Of a stretch of 64,000 nucleotides of DNA, positions 42,543-50,805 are shown piece by piece (the stretch's first letter is position 1; each line of letters opens with the position of its first letter). The DNA is from Marinococcus luteus_A (GTDB lineage: Bacteria; Bacillota; Bacilli; Bacillales; Marinococcaceae), in the NCBI RefSeq assembly GCF_034497705.1, contig NZ_JAXRUV010000009.1, positions 1 through 64,000 of the forward strand, written 5' to 3'. The notes beneath the pieces were generated by a model that was not told the origin of the DNA, ran no database searches, and was given only the letters and a program-made list of their open reading frames with translations. Made by a program: the position numbers and the translations under genes.

Positions 42543-44975
42543 TTAAGACGTATATTTTTTCTCCAGGCGTCCTCCCTCATCCATCGCTTCAGCCGGAAGC
42601 GGCGGGCTGTAATAATAGCCCTGGTATTCCTGACACGCTTTTTCCGACAGGAGGCTCAGCTGCGAGCTTTTTTCGATGCCTTCTGCGATTACGTTAAAGC
42701 CGAGGCGCTGGGCCATATGGATAATGCTTTCCACGATTGCTTCCTCGCGCTGGCCGTCTTCAATATTATCCATAAACGATTTATCAATCTTGAGTGTATT
42801 CAACGGAAAGTCCTTCAGGTAGCTGAGCGACGAATAACCGGTGCCAAAATCATCAAGAGAAATACGGATACCCTTTGCGCGGATGCTTTCCATTAAAGGG
42901 ACAGAGTGTTCAGGGTTCTGCACGATACTTTCGGTCAGCTCGATCTCCAGGTATTCCGGGGGCAGACCGGTACTTTCAAGAATTTCCATAACCATATTCA
43001 AAAAATCCGGCTGCTGGAACTGCAGGGTGGAAATGTTCACGGACATTCTGGTTACCGTGCTTCCGGCTTTTTTCCATTCTGCCATCTGCCGGCATGCCTC
43101 CTGAAGAATCCAGCGCCCGAGCGGGATGATGAGCCCGGTTTCTTCGGCAAGCGGGATAAATTCTCCCGGCGGCACCATCCCGAGCTCCGGATGCCTCCAG
43201 CGAACGAGCGCTTCATAGCCCTTTATTTCTCCACTGACAACGTCCACCTGCGGCTGATAGTACAACAGAAACTCTTCACTGATGATGCCCTTCCTAAGTC
43301 CGGTTTCGAGCAGCATTTTTTTGGATACCTCTTCATCCATATCGGCGGTAAAGAAGAAGTACTGATTTGCACCGCTGCTTTTCGCTTTGTACATCGCCGT
43401 ATCGGCATGCTTTAGCAAATCCTCCGCTGTTTCCCCGTCCTCCGGATACACGCTGATGCCGATCGAGGCGGAAATAAACAATTCATTTTTTTCTATCGTG
43501 ACCGGCTCATTCAATACCTGTACCAGCGAATGAGCCGTGTTCCCTGCCCGGTAGCCGGTAGACTCCGGCAGAATAATGACAAATTCGTCCCCGCTCTGTC
43601 TGGCCAGAAAATCCGTTTCCCGCAGATGCTTTTTCATCCGTTCGGCGGCAATAATTAAAAGCTCATCGCCAATACGGTGCCCGTAGACGTCGTTTACATT
43701 TTTAAAACGGTCCAGATCAACAAATAACACGGCCAGATTCATCTGAGACAGCTGCTCCAACATATGGGTGAGATGCTCGTTCAGCATACGCCGGTTCGGT
43801 AGCCGGGTTAAATCATCCCGGTAGATCAGCTCCTGAATACGCTCATTCTGTTTAACCCGCTCCGAAATGTCGCGAATAATGCCGGTATATACTTTTTGAG
43901 TTCCAGCCCCCTGCCGGGAAAAGGAAAGCTCAAGCGGAAACGTCCAGCCATCGCTGTGCAGCCCTTCAAGCTCCACGAGTGAAGCACTTTCCACCTCTTC
44001 GCCGGTTTGATGAAAATATTCCACCCTTTTTTGATAGGCACTTGGAATAATCATTGAAAGCGGCTCGCCGATAATATCTGCCTGCCGGTGTCCGAAGATA
44101 CGTTCTGCCGCATCATTCCAGGATACAATCCTCATATCCATATTGGACGTAATAATTGCGTCGTTCGCTGTATGAATAATGCCCCGGTACAAATCATCGA
44201 TGTAATTCAGCTCGTCTTTTTTAAATTCGATCTGTCTATTAAAAACAGCCACAATCGTCGTGATAATCAACATACTCATAATTCCGATACCGATAAAAAT
44301 GGACAAAAGCTCCGTATGAATAGCGGTACCCTCCATTGCCACCCCGGCGCTTTCATGGTCAAACGATGCACCGGCCATTCCTGTATAATGCATCCCTGAA
44401 ATAGCCGCCCCCATCAAAAGCGAGCTACCAATAAAGCCGATCTCCTTCCAGAGGCGTTTTTGAATGGAAGGCACGACCGAAAGCAGCCGGAGAGCGGTAA
44501 ACGATGCCAGATAGGCGATTACCACAGACAGTGCTACAAGCCGCGGATCGTACTGAATCTCTGCATTCATCTGCATCGCCGCCATGCCGATATAGTGCAT
44601 CGAAACAATGCCGCTTCCGATAAACACAGCTCCCAGCAGGTGCCATGGAATACGCGGCTTAAAAAATAAAAGAATTAAAAAGGCTAGCCAGCTGGCAGCT
44701 ACTGCAAACACGATGCTAAGAATGAGCAGCAGCGGCTCATATGTAACCGTCATCCCCATATCGAGCGCGAGCATGGCAATGAAATGCATCGACCAGATGC
44801 CCCCGCCAAGACACAGGCCCCCGCTCATAGCCCAGACAGCTTTATGCTTTGGCCCGGAAGCTTTCAGGCGTCCGGCGGCGTGAAAGGCTGTATAGGAGGC
44901 AAGTACTGCAATCACTACAGACAGCACCACCAGTCCGGGGCTGTATGATTCATAAGTAGGGTCCACCACGTTCAC
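42543..44975 (-). CDS. MHYT-PAS-GGDEF-EAL signalling protein
   Basis: An 810-residue membrane protein. Residues 1-240 hold an MHYT sensor of about seven helices with the motifs MHFIAML, MHYIGMA and MHYTGMA, thought to bind copper and sense O2, CO or NO. A PAS domain follows (about 265-385), then GGDEF (about 390-550) with a variant SGDEF active site (DFLARQSGDEFVII), and a full EAL domain (about 565-800) with YEALVRWRHPE and DDFGTGYSSL. SGDEF enzymes can still be active or act as GTP sensors, so the net output may be c-di-GMP breakdown. The GTG start (44975) is uncertain; GTG 44966 has a better site. Confidence 0.88.
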   Translation of the reverse strand: MNVVDPTYESYSPGLVVLSVVIAVLASYTAFHAAGRLKASGPKHKAVWAMSGGLCLGGGIWSMHFIAMLALDMGMTVTYEPLLLILSIVFAVAASWLAFLILLFFKPRIPWHLLGAVFIGSGIVSMHYIGMAAMQMNAEIQYDPRLVALSVVIAYLASFTALRLLSVVPSIQKRLWKEIGFIGSSLLMGAAISGMHYTGMAGASFDHESAGVAMEGTAIHTELLSIFIGIGIMSMLIITTIVAVFNRQIEFKKDELNYIDDLYRGIIHTANDAIITSNMDMRIVSWNDAAERIFGHRQADIIGEPLSMIIPSAYQKRVEYFHQTGEEVESASLVELEGLHSDGWTFPLELSFSRQGAGTQKVYTGIIRDISERVKQNERIQELIYRDDLTRLPNRRMLNEHLTHMLEQLSQMNLAVLFVDLDRFKNVNDVYGHRIGDELLIIAAERMKKHLRETDFLARQSGDEFVIILPESTGYRAGNTAHSLVQVLNEPVTIEKNELFISASIGISVYPEDGETAEDLLKHADTAMYKAKSSGANQYFFFTADMDEEVSKKMLLETGLRKGIISEEFLLYYQPQVDVVSGEIKGYEALVRWRHPELGMVPPGEFIPLAEETGLIIPLGRWILQEACRQMAEWKKAGSTVTRMSVNISTLQFQQPDFLNMVMEILESTGLPPEYLEIELTESIVQNPEHSVPLMESIRAKGIRISLDDFGTGYSSLSYLKDFPLNTLKIDKSFMDNIEDGQREEAIVESIIHMAQRLGFNVIAEGIEKSSQLSLLSEKACQEYQGYYYSPPLPAEAMDEGGRLEKKYTS

Positions 44976-45239
44976 CTCGAATTAATGATATTTTACGAAT
45001 ATCCCGCATTATATATCTTTTATCGGCAGACCCATGAATATAGTTGAATGCCAGTCAAGGCAGGATCGTGTTAGTGCTTTATAACTAACGCATCCGCTTT
45101 TCACCTTATCGTACGTTTTTACTTATTTTTATCTTTTCGTACCTTCTTATTTTTTTGTGTCGTAGAGGTGCTATCATTAGGATAAAACTCTTACTTGAAT
45201 CTAAAGCTCAGCTTGGGCCAAGCAGCGACGGGGGATGCT

Positions 45240-46331
45240 ATGCTGTCAGGATTTTTTATTAATATAACCATTCTTATATCGTTTATCTATTTGTTTCACC
45301 GCCTGCTGTATAAAACACCTTTAAGCACGGCTTCACCAGTAAAACAAAAAATAGCGGCCGGCACCGCCAGCGGACTGCTCGGACTTGTCCTGCTTGCATA
45401 TACCATCCCGCTGAACGACACAACGATCGTCGATCTCCGGCTCGTGCCGGTTACACTGATGGCTGTCTTTGGAGGCTGGGTGCCGACCATTATTACTGGA
45501 ACTATTGTGGCAGGCGGACGGCTGCTTATGGATTTCAGCCCTTCTGCTGTACCTGCCCTGCTTCTTATTGCTCTCAGCGTTGTTTCAGGCGGAATCATCC
45601 ATACTGCCGTGAAAAATATCTGGCGGCGGGCGGCCTGGATGATTGTACTCACCAATCTCTATATGACAGTGCTTCTTTCCATACTGATGCCATTAACGGT
45701 CTCGCTTCCTGCTTCGACGTTTTATTTCCTCGCCTCTACTACAGGTACAGGTGTTTCTGTTTACATGTTTGTTCATCTGAATAAAGTGAACCAGATGTTT
45801 AACCGCTACCAATACCAGGCGTATCGGGACAATTTAACGGCCCTATATAATCAGCGCGCCTTTCAGGAGCTGCTCGGGCAGGCAGCAGAGGAATATCCGG
45901 CAAACAGCCGCTCTCTGTCGCTTTTAGTGCTTGATATCGATTATTTCAAGCATATTAATGACTCCCATGGCCATCTCGAGGGCGACATGGTTTTAAAGCA
46001 GCTCAGCCATGTAATAGTTGCTTCTATTCGTCCGGATGATGTCGCCTTCCGAATCGGCGGCGAAGAATTCGGAGTCATTCTTTATGACTGCGACGAAACC
46101 CATGCGCTGACGATCGCAGAGCGTATCCGTGCCGATGTCGCCCGTACCCCGTTTATCGTTGCCGGACGCCCCACTCCCCTGTTCATCACCGTTTCGATTG
46201 GAGTCGGAGCCTATCCGGCATCCGGCAAAAACGTCCACGCTTTGTATGAGCTGGCGGACCAAGCACTGTACCAGGCAAAACGGGAGGGACGAAATTGTGT
46301 TTGTTCCGCTGGTGCGGCGGGATTAATATAA
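45240..46331 (+). CDS. 5TM sensor diguanylate cyclase
   Basis: A 363-residue protein: an N-terminal 5TMR-LYT-like membrane sensor with about six helices (1-185, including PVTLMAVFGGWVPTIITG) and a GGDEF domain (about 195-360) with an intact GGEEF site (RIGGEEFGVILYD, near residue 271) and no obvious RxxD I-site next to it. It should make c-di-GMP. It is divergent from the MHYT protein gene with about 265 bp between. The ATG at 45240, behind GGGGG, is preferred over an ATG at 45195. Confidence 0.87.
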   Translation: MLSGFFINITILISFIYLFHRLLYKTPLSTASPVKQKIAAGTASGLLGLVLLAYTIPLNDTTIVDLRLVPVTLMAVFGGWVPTIITGTIVAGGRLLMDFSPSAVPALLLIALSVVSGGIIHTAVKNIWRRAAWMIVLTNLYMTVLLSILMPLTVSLPASTFYFLASTTGTGVSVYMFVHLNKVNQMFNRYQYQAYRDNLTALYNQRAFQELLGQAAEEYPANSRSLSLLVLDIDYFKHINDSHGHLEGDMVLKQLSHVIVASIRPDDVAFRIGGEEFGVILYDCDETHALTIAERIRADVARTPFIVAGRPTPLFITVSIGVGAYPASGKNVHALYELADQALYQAKREGRNCVCSAGAAGLI

Positions 46332-46332
46332 C

Positions 46333-46365
46333 AAAAAGCTGCCCGTTTAACGGACAGCTTTTTTT
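46333..46365. terminator. Bidirectional terminator
   Basis: AGCTG-c-CCGT and ACGG-a-CAGCT arms around a 3-nt loop with A-run before and T-run after; it serves both the diguanylate cyclase and the FdhF-like gene. Confidence 0.85.
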
Positions 46366-46382
46366 AAGCATTCACTTCTTCA

Positions 46383-48746
46383 TTATGCCCCAGGCGTATC
46401 CTCAAGATCATCCACCCGTTTTTCCAGATACTCGGTATCCTTGCGGGCGTTGAACTTTTCGGCTTTTTCCACCTTTACGCCGATATTGTAGTCCGGAATT
46501 TTGGCGAACTGCTCGTAGCGCCCCTTCGGAAGCAGGAAGTTGCCCTCCGGAAAATGGACGCCCAGGTTGCCCTGCGCCATATCGGCGATCCGTGCCCGGC
46601 CCTGGAATACGCCGTACTGATTGTACAGCACGACCGCCTCGCCGTCGGCAATACGGTTATCCCTCGCATCCGCTTCGTTCATGAGCACATCATCACGCTC
46701 CGCGCCGTTGATCGGATCGGTTTTTTTGTACACCATCGAGTTAAACTGCTTGCCGCGCCGGGTCGTTAGATAAAATTCCCCCGGCTGCCGGTTTAAATCC
46801 GGAATCTCGACCGGAATCAGATTGCCGCGCCCGTCCGGCGTCGGACAGACCCCGCCTTCACACAGCCATGCACCTCCCCACTGAAACACGTCGCCCTGCT
46901 TTTTCAAATGCTGCACGCCGTCGTAGTTCGGGTTTGCTTTAGCCATTTCCTCACGCACCTCATAGCCGTCCTTAAAATCAACCAGATGCGCGGTCTCCGG
47001 CTTCACGCGCTTCGCGAGGTCAATGTAGATTTTCCATTCCGCCCGTGCTTCCTCGATCTTGTTTTTGTTGCCTTCGATTTCCGGGGAAAAGTAGACCATC
47101 CGCTCGGTCGAGGTCGACGTGCCGCCGTCCTCCTGCTCGTACCGCGTTTTGGCCGGCAGCACAATCACCGCCTCCTTCGCATCCACGAGCGTCGACGTGT
47201 TCAGAATGATGTCCTGATGCACGCGGACGTCAAGCTCCGAGAGCGCCTGTTCCACAAAATCCGGATCCGGCATCGTTTCCAGGAAGTTACCGCCGGAGAG
47301 GTAATACATTTTGATTTTGCGCTCGTGATCCTCCGGCAGCATAATGTTTTCAAGCGTTACGCCGACAACGTCTCCCTGCCATTTCGGAATGTCGAAGCCC
47401 CACAGCCTTTCGATCCGCTCGATGTTGTCGCCTTTAAAGTCGCCGCCCGGCAGCACAAACGGATCCGCGCCCATTTCACCGCTGCCCTGTACGCTCGAGT
47501 GGCCGCGAAACGGCATCAGGCCGCTGTACTGCCGGCCGAGAAAGCCGCGCAGAAGCGCAAGGTTTGCCACCTGCGAAATGTTGTCGGTCGCAAACGAATG
47601 CATCGTAAGCCCGAGCGCCCAGGCAAATACGGCGTTTTTGCTGCGGGCAAGCAGGTCGGAGAGCTCAATGATCCGCTCGCGGGTCACACCGGAGGACTCG
47701 GTGATCTCCTGCCATGACTGCCGCGTCACCTGCCGCTTCAGCTCCTCGTAGCCATTTACATGCTCATCCACAAAATCATGGTTAATTGCAGATCCCGGCG
47801 CTTCCGCCTCCATATCAAACCAGTGCTTCATGATGCCGTGCATAAACGCAATGTCGCCGCCGATATTAATCTGGTAAAAGTCATCCGCCACCTTAGTGCC
47901 AAACAGCGCCGATTCCGGATTCGACGGAATCCAGTACTCATCCATCGACGGCTCGCGGTACGGATTGATGACGATAATTTTCGTTCCCTTTTTCTTCGCC
48001 TCGAGCATATATTTCGTGGAGACCGGGGAGCTGTTGGACGCCACGCTCCCCCAGAACATCAGCACGTCGGTGCCGATCCAGTCCTGGTAGTTGGCTGTTG
48101 ATGCCCCGACGCCGACCGATCGCTTCATCGCGGTCTTGCTCGGCGAATGGCAGATTCTTGAAGCGTTGTCGATATGATTCGCCCCGAGAAACCGCGAAAC
48201 CTTGGCAGCCACGTAGTACGATTCGTTCGTAATGCCGCGCGACGTTAAGTAAAAGGCGTACTGCTTCGGGTCGAGCTCCTTCATTTTATCCGCGATCGTA
48301 TCCATCGCGTCGTCCCAGCTGAGCCGGGAAAATTTGCGCTCGCCCTTGCGGCGGATCATCGGATAAGGCACCCGCCCGAGCTCCCGGAGTTCGGTGCTCG
48401 AGTATTCGCGCAGCTCATCAATATCCTTGTTTAAAATTTCATCCTCCACTGCCGGCATCGTGTTCAGCCGAAGCACGTTCAGCCGTGTTGTACAGATGTG
48501 CGGGCCGCTGAGCGTCTGGTCGTACAGCCCGGACACCCCGAGCGCACAGCCGTCACAGACGCCCTTCGTAATAATGTTTTTCGCATAGCCGAGGTTATCC
48601 TTGTTGTCCCAGGCGATTTTCATCGAATCCCGGATATGCTTCGGCTTTACCTTGCCGAGGCCGAACGGAATCGGGCTCACCCAGTGCTCCGGTGCCGGCA
48701 TTTTTGCTTTTTTCATTGGCCCCTGGTGCTTTGTCTCTCCCATCAT
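46383..48746 (-). CDS. FdhF/YdeP family molybdopterin oxidoreductase
   Basis: A 787-residue molybdopterin enzyme of the FdhF/YdeP branch: the cluster region has GVCDGCALGVSGL instead of the canonical CxxCxxxC, then CHSPSKTAMKRSVGVGAST, the pterin blocks WGSVASNSSPVS and RGHSSVQGSGEMGADPF, and a C-terminal MopB-binding domain (about 650-780). It is formate-dehydrogenase-like, but YdeP-type proteins lack proven activity; substrate unproven. It follows an OFA carrier and a DUF2294 gene in the same direction, and sits behind an attenuator-like leader. GAGGAGTGG precedes the ATG. Confidence 0.85.
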   Translation of the reverse strand: MMGETKHQGPMKKAKMPAPEHWVSPIPFGLGKVKPKHIRDSMKIAWDNKDNLGYAKNIITKGVCDGCALGVSGLYDQTLSGPHICTTRLNVLRLNTMPAVEDEILNKDIDELREYSSTELRELGRVPYPMIRRKGERKFSRLSWDDAMDTIADKMKELDPKQYAFYLTSRGITNESYYVAAKVSRFLGANHIDNASRICHSPSKTAMKRSVGVGASTANYQDWIGTDVLMFWGSVASNSSPVSTKYMLEAKKKGTKIIVINPYREPSMDEYWIPSNPESALFGTKVADDFYQINIGGDIAFMHGIMKHWFDMEAEAPGSAINHDFVDEHVNGYEELKRQVTRQSWQEITESSGVTRERIIELSDLLARSKNAVFAWALGLTMHSFATDNISQVANLALLRGFLGRQYSGLMPFRGHSSVQGSGEMGADPFVLPGGDFKGDNIERIERLWGFDIPKWQGDVVGVTLENIMLPEDHERKIKMYYLSGGNFLETMPDPDFVEQALSELDVRVHQDIILNTSTLVDAKEAVIVLPAKTRYEQEDGGTSTSTERMVYFSPEIEGNKNKIEEARAEWKIYIDLAKRVKPETAHLVDFKDGYEVREEMAKANPNYDGVQHLKKQGDVFQWGGAWLCEGGVCPTPDGRGNLIPVEIPDLNRQPGEFYLTTRRGKQFNSMVYKKTDPINGAERDDVLMNEADARDNRIADGEAVVLYNQYGVFQGRARIADMAQGNLGVHFPEGNFLLPKGRYEQFAKIPDYNIGVKVEKAEKFNARKDTEYLEKRVDDLEDTPGA

Positions 48747-48771
48747 TCACCACTCCTCTATGTGTAATAAT

Positions 48772-48862
48772 AAAAAAACCACCTCACGCCCCGGAGCCTG
48801 AATCGCCCGAAGCGCAAAGCGGTTGAGTCTTTTGCAGGATCGCTGCGAAGTGCCTAACCGGT
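48772..48862 (-). promoter_or_regulatory. fdhF-like leader with strong terminator (putative attenuator)
   Basis: On the minus strand, 19 consecutive pairs (many G-U, so stable only in this direction) join 48824-48806 with 48796-48778, followed by eight T to 48771, 25 nt before the start codon. Upstream, CGGTT (48859-48855) can pair with AACCG, the first bases of the terminator stem, enclosing a hairpin GCAG-CGATC-CTGC (48846-48834). The two folds exclude each other, as in a riboswitch or protein-controlled attenuator. Confidence 0.6.
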
Positions 48863-48866
48863 GTAT

Positions 48867-49223
48867 TTAAGAAAATTTCTCCTGAATGTTGTCGCTGAAC
48901 ACAAAGATCGACATGCCGAAATCCTTTTCGATATCAATATCCACATACAAATCGACGAACGTGCTGCCGAGGAATTCCTCCATCTCCACGGGATGGTTCT
49001 TTTTGTACATGTCCTTCACCATTTCGGTCCGGGCCGCCCGCAGCATCTGTTCGCCGTTGTCGGCAGCGGCGATAAACTTCTCCACCGGCGACAGGTTGCC
49101 CTCCATCTCGCAGATCGCCCAGTTTTTGCAGAAGGTCGTGTTGATTTTGCCCGGCCCTTTGCCCATATGCCGTTTGCGGAACGCTTTGACCAGGTTGCTG
49201 AACTCAGCTTCGTATTTGTTCAT
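48867..49223 (-). CDS. DUF2294 family protein
   Basis: A 118-residue cytoplasmic protein with the DUF2294 pattern: an N-terminal helix then HMGKGPGKINTTF, CEMEGNLSPVEKFIA, AARTEMVKDMY, and the end FVDLYVDIDIEKDFGMSIFVFS. The function is unknown. It lies between the OFA carrier and the FdhF-like enzyme, a neighbourhood that I recall being common in Bacillaceae. The ATG at 49223 follows AAAGGTG; a longer frame to 49277 is rejected. Compare the DUF2294-like gene at 15937-16299. Confidence 0.82.
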   Translation of the reverse strand: MNKYEAEFSNLVKAFRKRHMGKGPGKINTTFCKNWAICEMEGNLSPVEKFIAAADNGEQMLRAARTEMVKDMYKKNHPVEMEEFLGSTFVDLYVDIDIEKDFGMSIFVFSDNIQEKFS

Positions 49224-49280
49224 TTTTTTCACCTTTACTATTGTAAGCTCTCTAAATTTTATGCGTCGCGACCGCAAAAA

Positions 49281-50534
49281 TCAACTCGAAAGTTTTTCAG
49301 CCTTGGCCGGCTCGGCGTTCGCCTGCTTCAGCTGGCGGATGTCGACACGGATCAAGAGCGATACGAGAAGCGCGACGATAAACATGCTGCCAAAAATTGA
49401 AAGCGTGAGCGCGTAGCTCTCGGTGACCCCGCGGATCCAGGAGGCAAGCAGCGGACCGACAAGCCCGGCGGCCGCCCACGCAGTCAGCACGTAGCCATGA
49501 ATGGCGCCGAGCTGTTTGGTGCCGAAAATGTCGCCAATATAGGCCGGAATGGAAGCAAAGCCGCCGCCGTAGCACGTCATGATCAAAAACAGTGCCAGCT
49601 GGAACAACAGCGCAACGGTCAGATTCGGCAGCGCAAAGAATGTCACGATCTGAATCAGGAAAAACGCCGTGTACACGTTCGGGCGCCCGAGGTAATCGGA
49701 AATGCTCGCCCAGGCGATGCGGCCGGCGCCGTTGAAAAAGCCCATCAGGCCAACCGTGGTAGCCGCAGCAGCTGCCGACAGACCGGCGATTTCCTGTGCC
49801 ATCGGAGAAGCAACGGATAAAATCGCAATCCCGCAGGTCACGTTAATGAACAGCATCACCCACAGGTACCAGAAGCGGCGCGTTTTAACCGCTTCATTCG
49901 CCGTCAGCTGCGCAAGATCCGGCTTCTGCTTTCCAGCAGCCGTGTATTCCTTCATGTATCCTTCCGGCGGACGCTCAAGGTACAGCGCCGAGCTCATCAT
50001 GATCACAAAGTACACAGCCCCTAGAATGAAAAACGTCGCTGGAATGCCGGCGCCTTCAATGAGCGAGGCCATGACCGGGCTTGCGATCATCGCCGCAAAG
50101 CCAAATCCCATAATCGCAAGACCCGTAGCGAGCCCCCGGCGGTCCGGGAACCATTTTACGAGCGTCGACACCGGCGTGATGTAGCCTATACCAAGACCAA
50201 TGCCGCCAAGCATGCCGTACGTTATGTATAAGAGCCACAGGGACTCAAGCATCGTCGCTGCCCCGGAGCCGATCATGCCAAAGCCGAAAAAGCTTGCGGC
50301 AACCATCCCCGATACCCTCGGGCCATGCTTTTCAACGAAGTGCCCCATAAACGCAGCCGACAGCCCCAGAAACAGGATCGCAATACTGAACGTGAGTGAC
50401 ACTGCGCTTAAATTCCAACCGTAGGCGTCAATGAGCGGGTTGGTGAATACACTCCAGGCGTAGACTGATCCGATCGAAATGTGAATCCCGACAGCCGCGA
50501 GCGCAATCAGCCAGCGGTTTTTTGTTTTGTTCAT
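49281..50534 (-). CDS. OFA family MFS transporter (oxalate/formate type)
   Basis: A 417-residue MFS carrier with 12 membrane segments of the oxalate:formate antiporter family: GSVYAWSVFTNPL at the start, GIGLGIGYITPVSTLVKWFPDRRGLATGL (in the 4-5 loop) is diagnostic. OFA carriers move oxalate, formate, lactate or similar small acids. With the FdhF-like enzyme it may supply or remove formate; inference. The ATG at 50534 has GGGGAG 8 nt upstream. An attenuator-like leader precedes it. Confidence 0.87.
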   Translation of the reverse strand: MNKTKNRWLIALAAVGIHISIGSVYAWSVFTNPLIDAYGWNLSAVSLTFSIAILFLGLSAAFMGHFVEKHGPRVSGMVAASFFGFGMIGSGAATMLESLWLLYITYGMLGGIGLGIGYITPVSTLVKWFPDRRGLATGLAIMGFGFAAMIASPVMASLIEGAGIPATFFILGAVYFVIMMSSALYLERPPEGYMKEYTAAGKQKPDLAQLTANEAVKTRRFWYLWVMLFINVTCGIAILSVASPMAQEIAGLSAAAAATTVGLMGFFNGAGRIAWASISDYLGRPNVYTAFFLIQIVTFFALPNLTVALLFQLALFLIMTCYGGGFASIPAYIGDIFGTKQLGAIHGYVLTAWAAAGLVGPLLASWIRGVTESYALTLSIFGSMFIVALLVSLLIRVDIRQLKQANAEPAKAEKLSS

Positions 50535-50561
50535 TCCTCTCACTCCCCGATATGTAATAAT

Positions 50562-50720
50562 AAAAAAGCGCCGCCTGCTCCGCCGGGAGAAAAATCCCCA
50601 GGCAGAAACAGAACGACGCTTAGCTTCAGGCAGGACCTCTGCCGAAATACCAATGTAATCGTTTCCATAATTACGCCCATTTAAAACCGCCTGCAGGAGC
50701 GCTGCCGCGATGTTTAAATG
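50562..50720 (-). promoter_or_regulatory. OFA carrier leader with terminator and repeated hairpins (putative attenuator)
   Basis: A long terminator hairpin (50620-50567) with a T-run ends 28 nt before the OFA start. Two small hairpins lie upstream: GGCAG-AGGTC-CTGCC (50643-50629) and GCAG-CGCTC-CTGC (50705-50693), the same stem with NGNTC loop as in the fdhF-like leader. ATTTAAA/TTTAAAT enclose the second one. After the T-run, TTTTTTATTATTACA is shared almost exactly with the fdhF-like leader, so the two leaders are probably related. Confidence 0.55.
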
Positions 50721-50805
50721 TTACAGCTTTTTGAACACCTTTATCATAGCTTTTTTTGCGCAGAATTTCAATTGTTTTTTACAATAGATCCTTTTACTAT
50801 GACGG

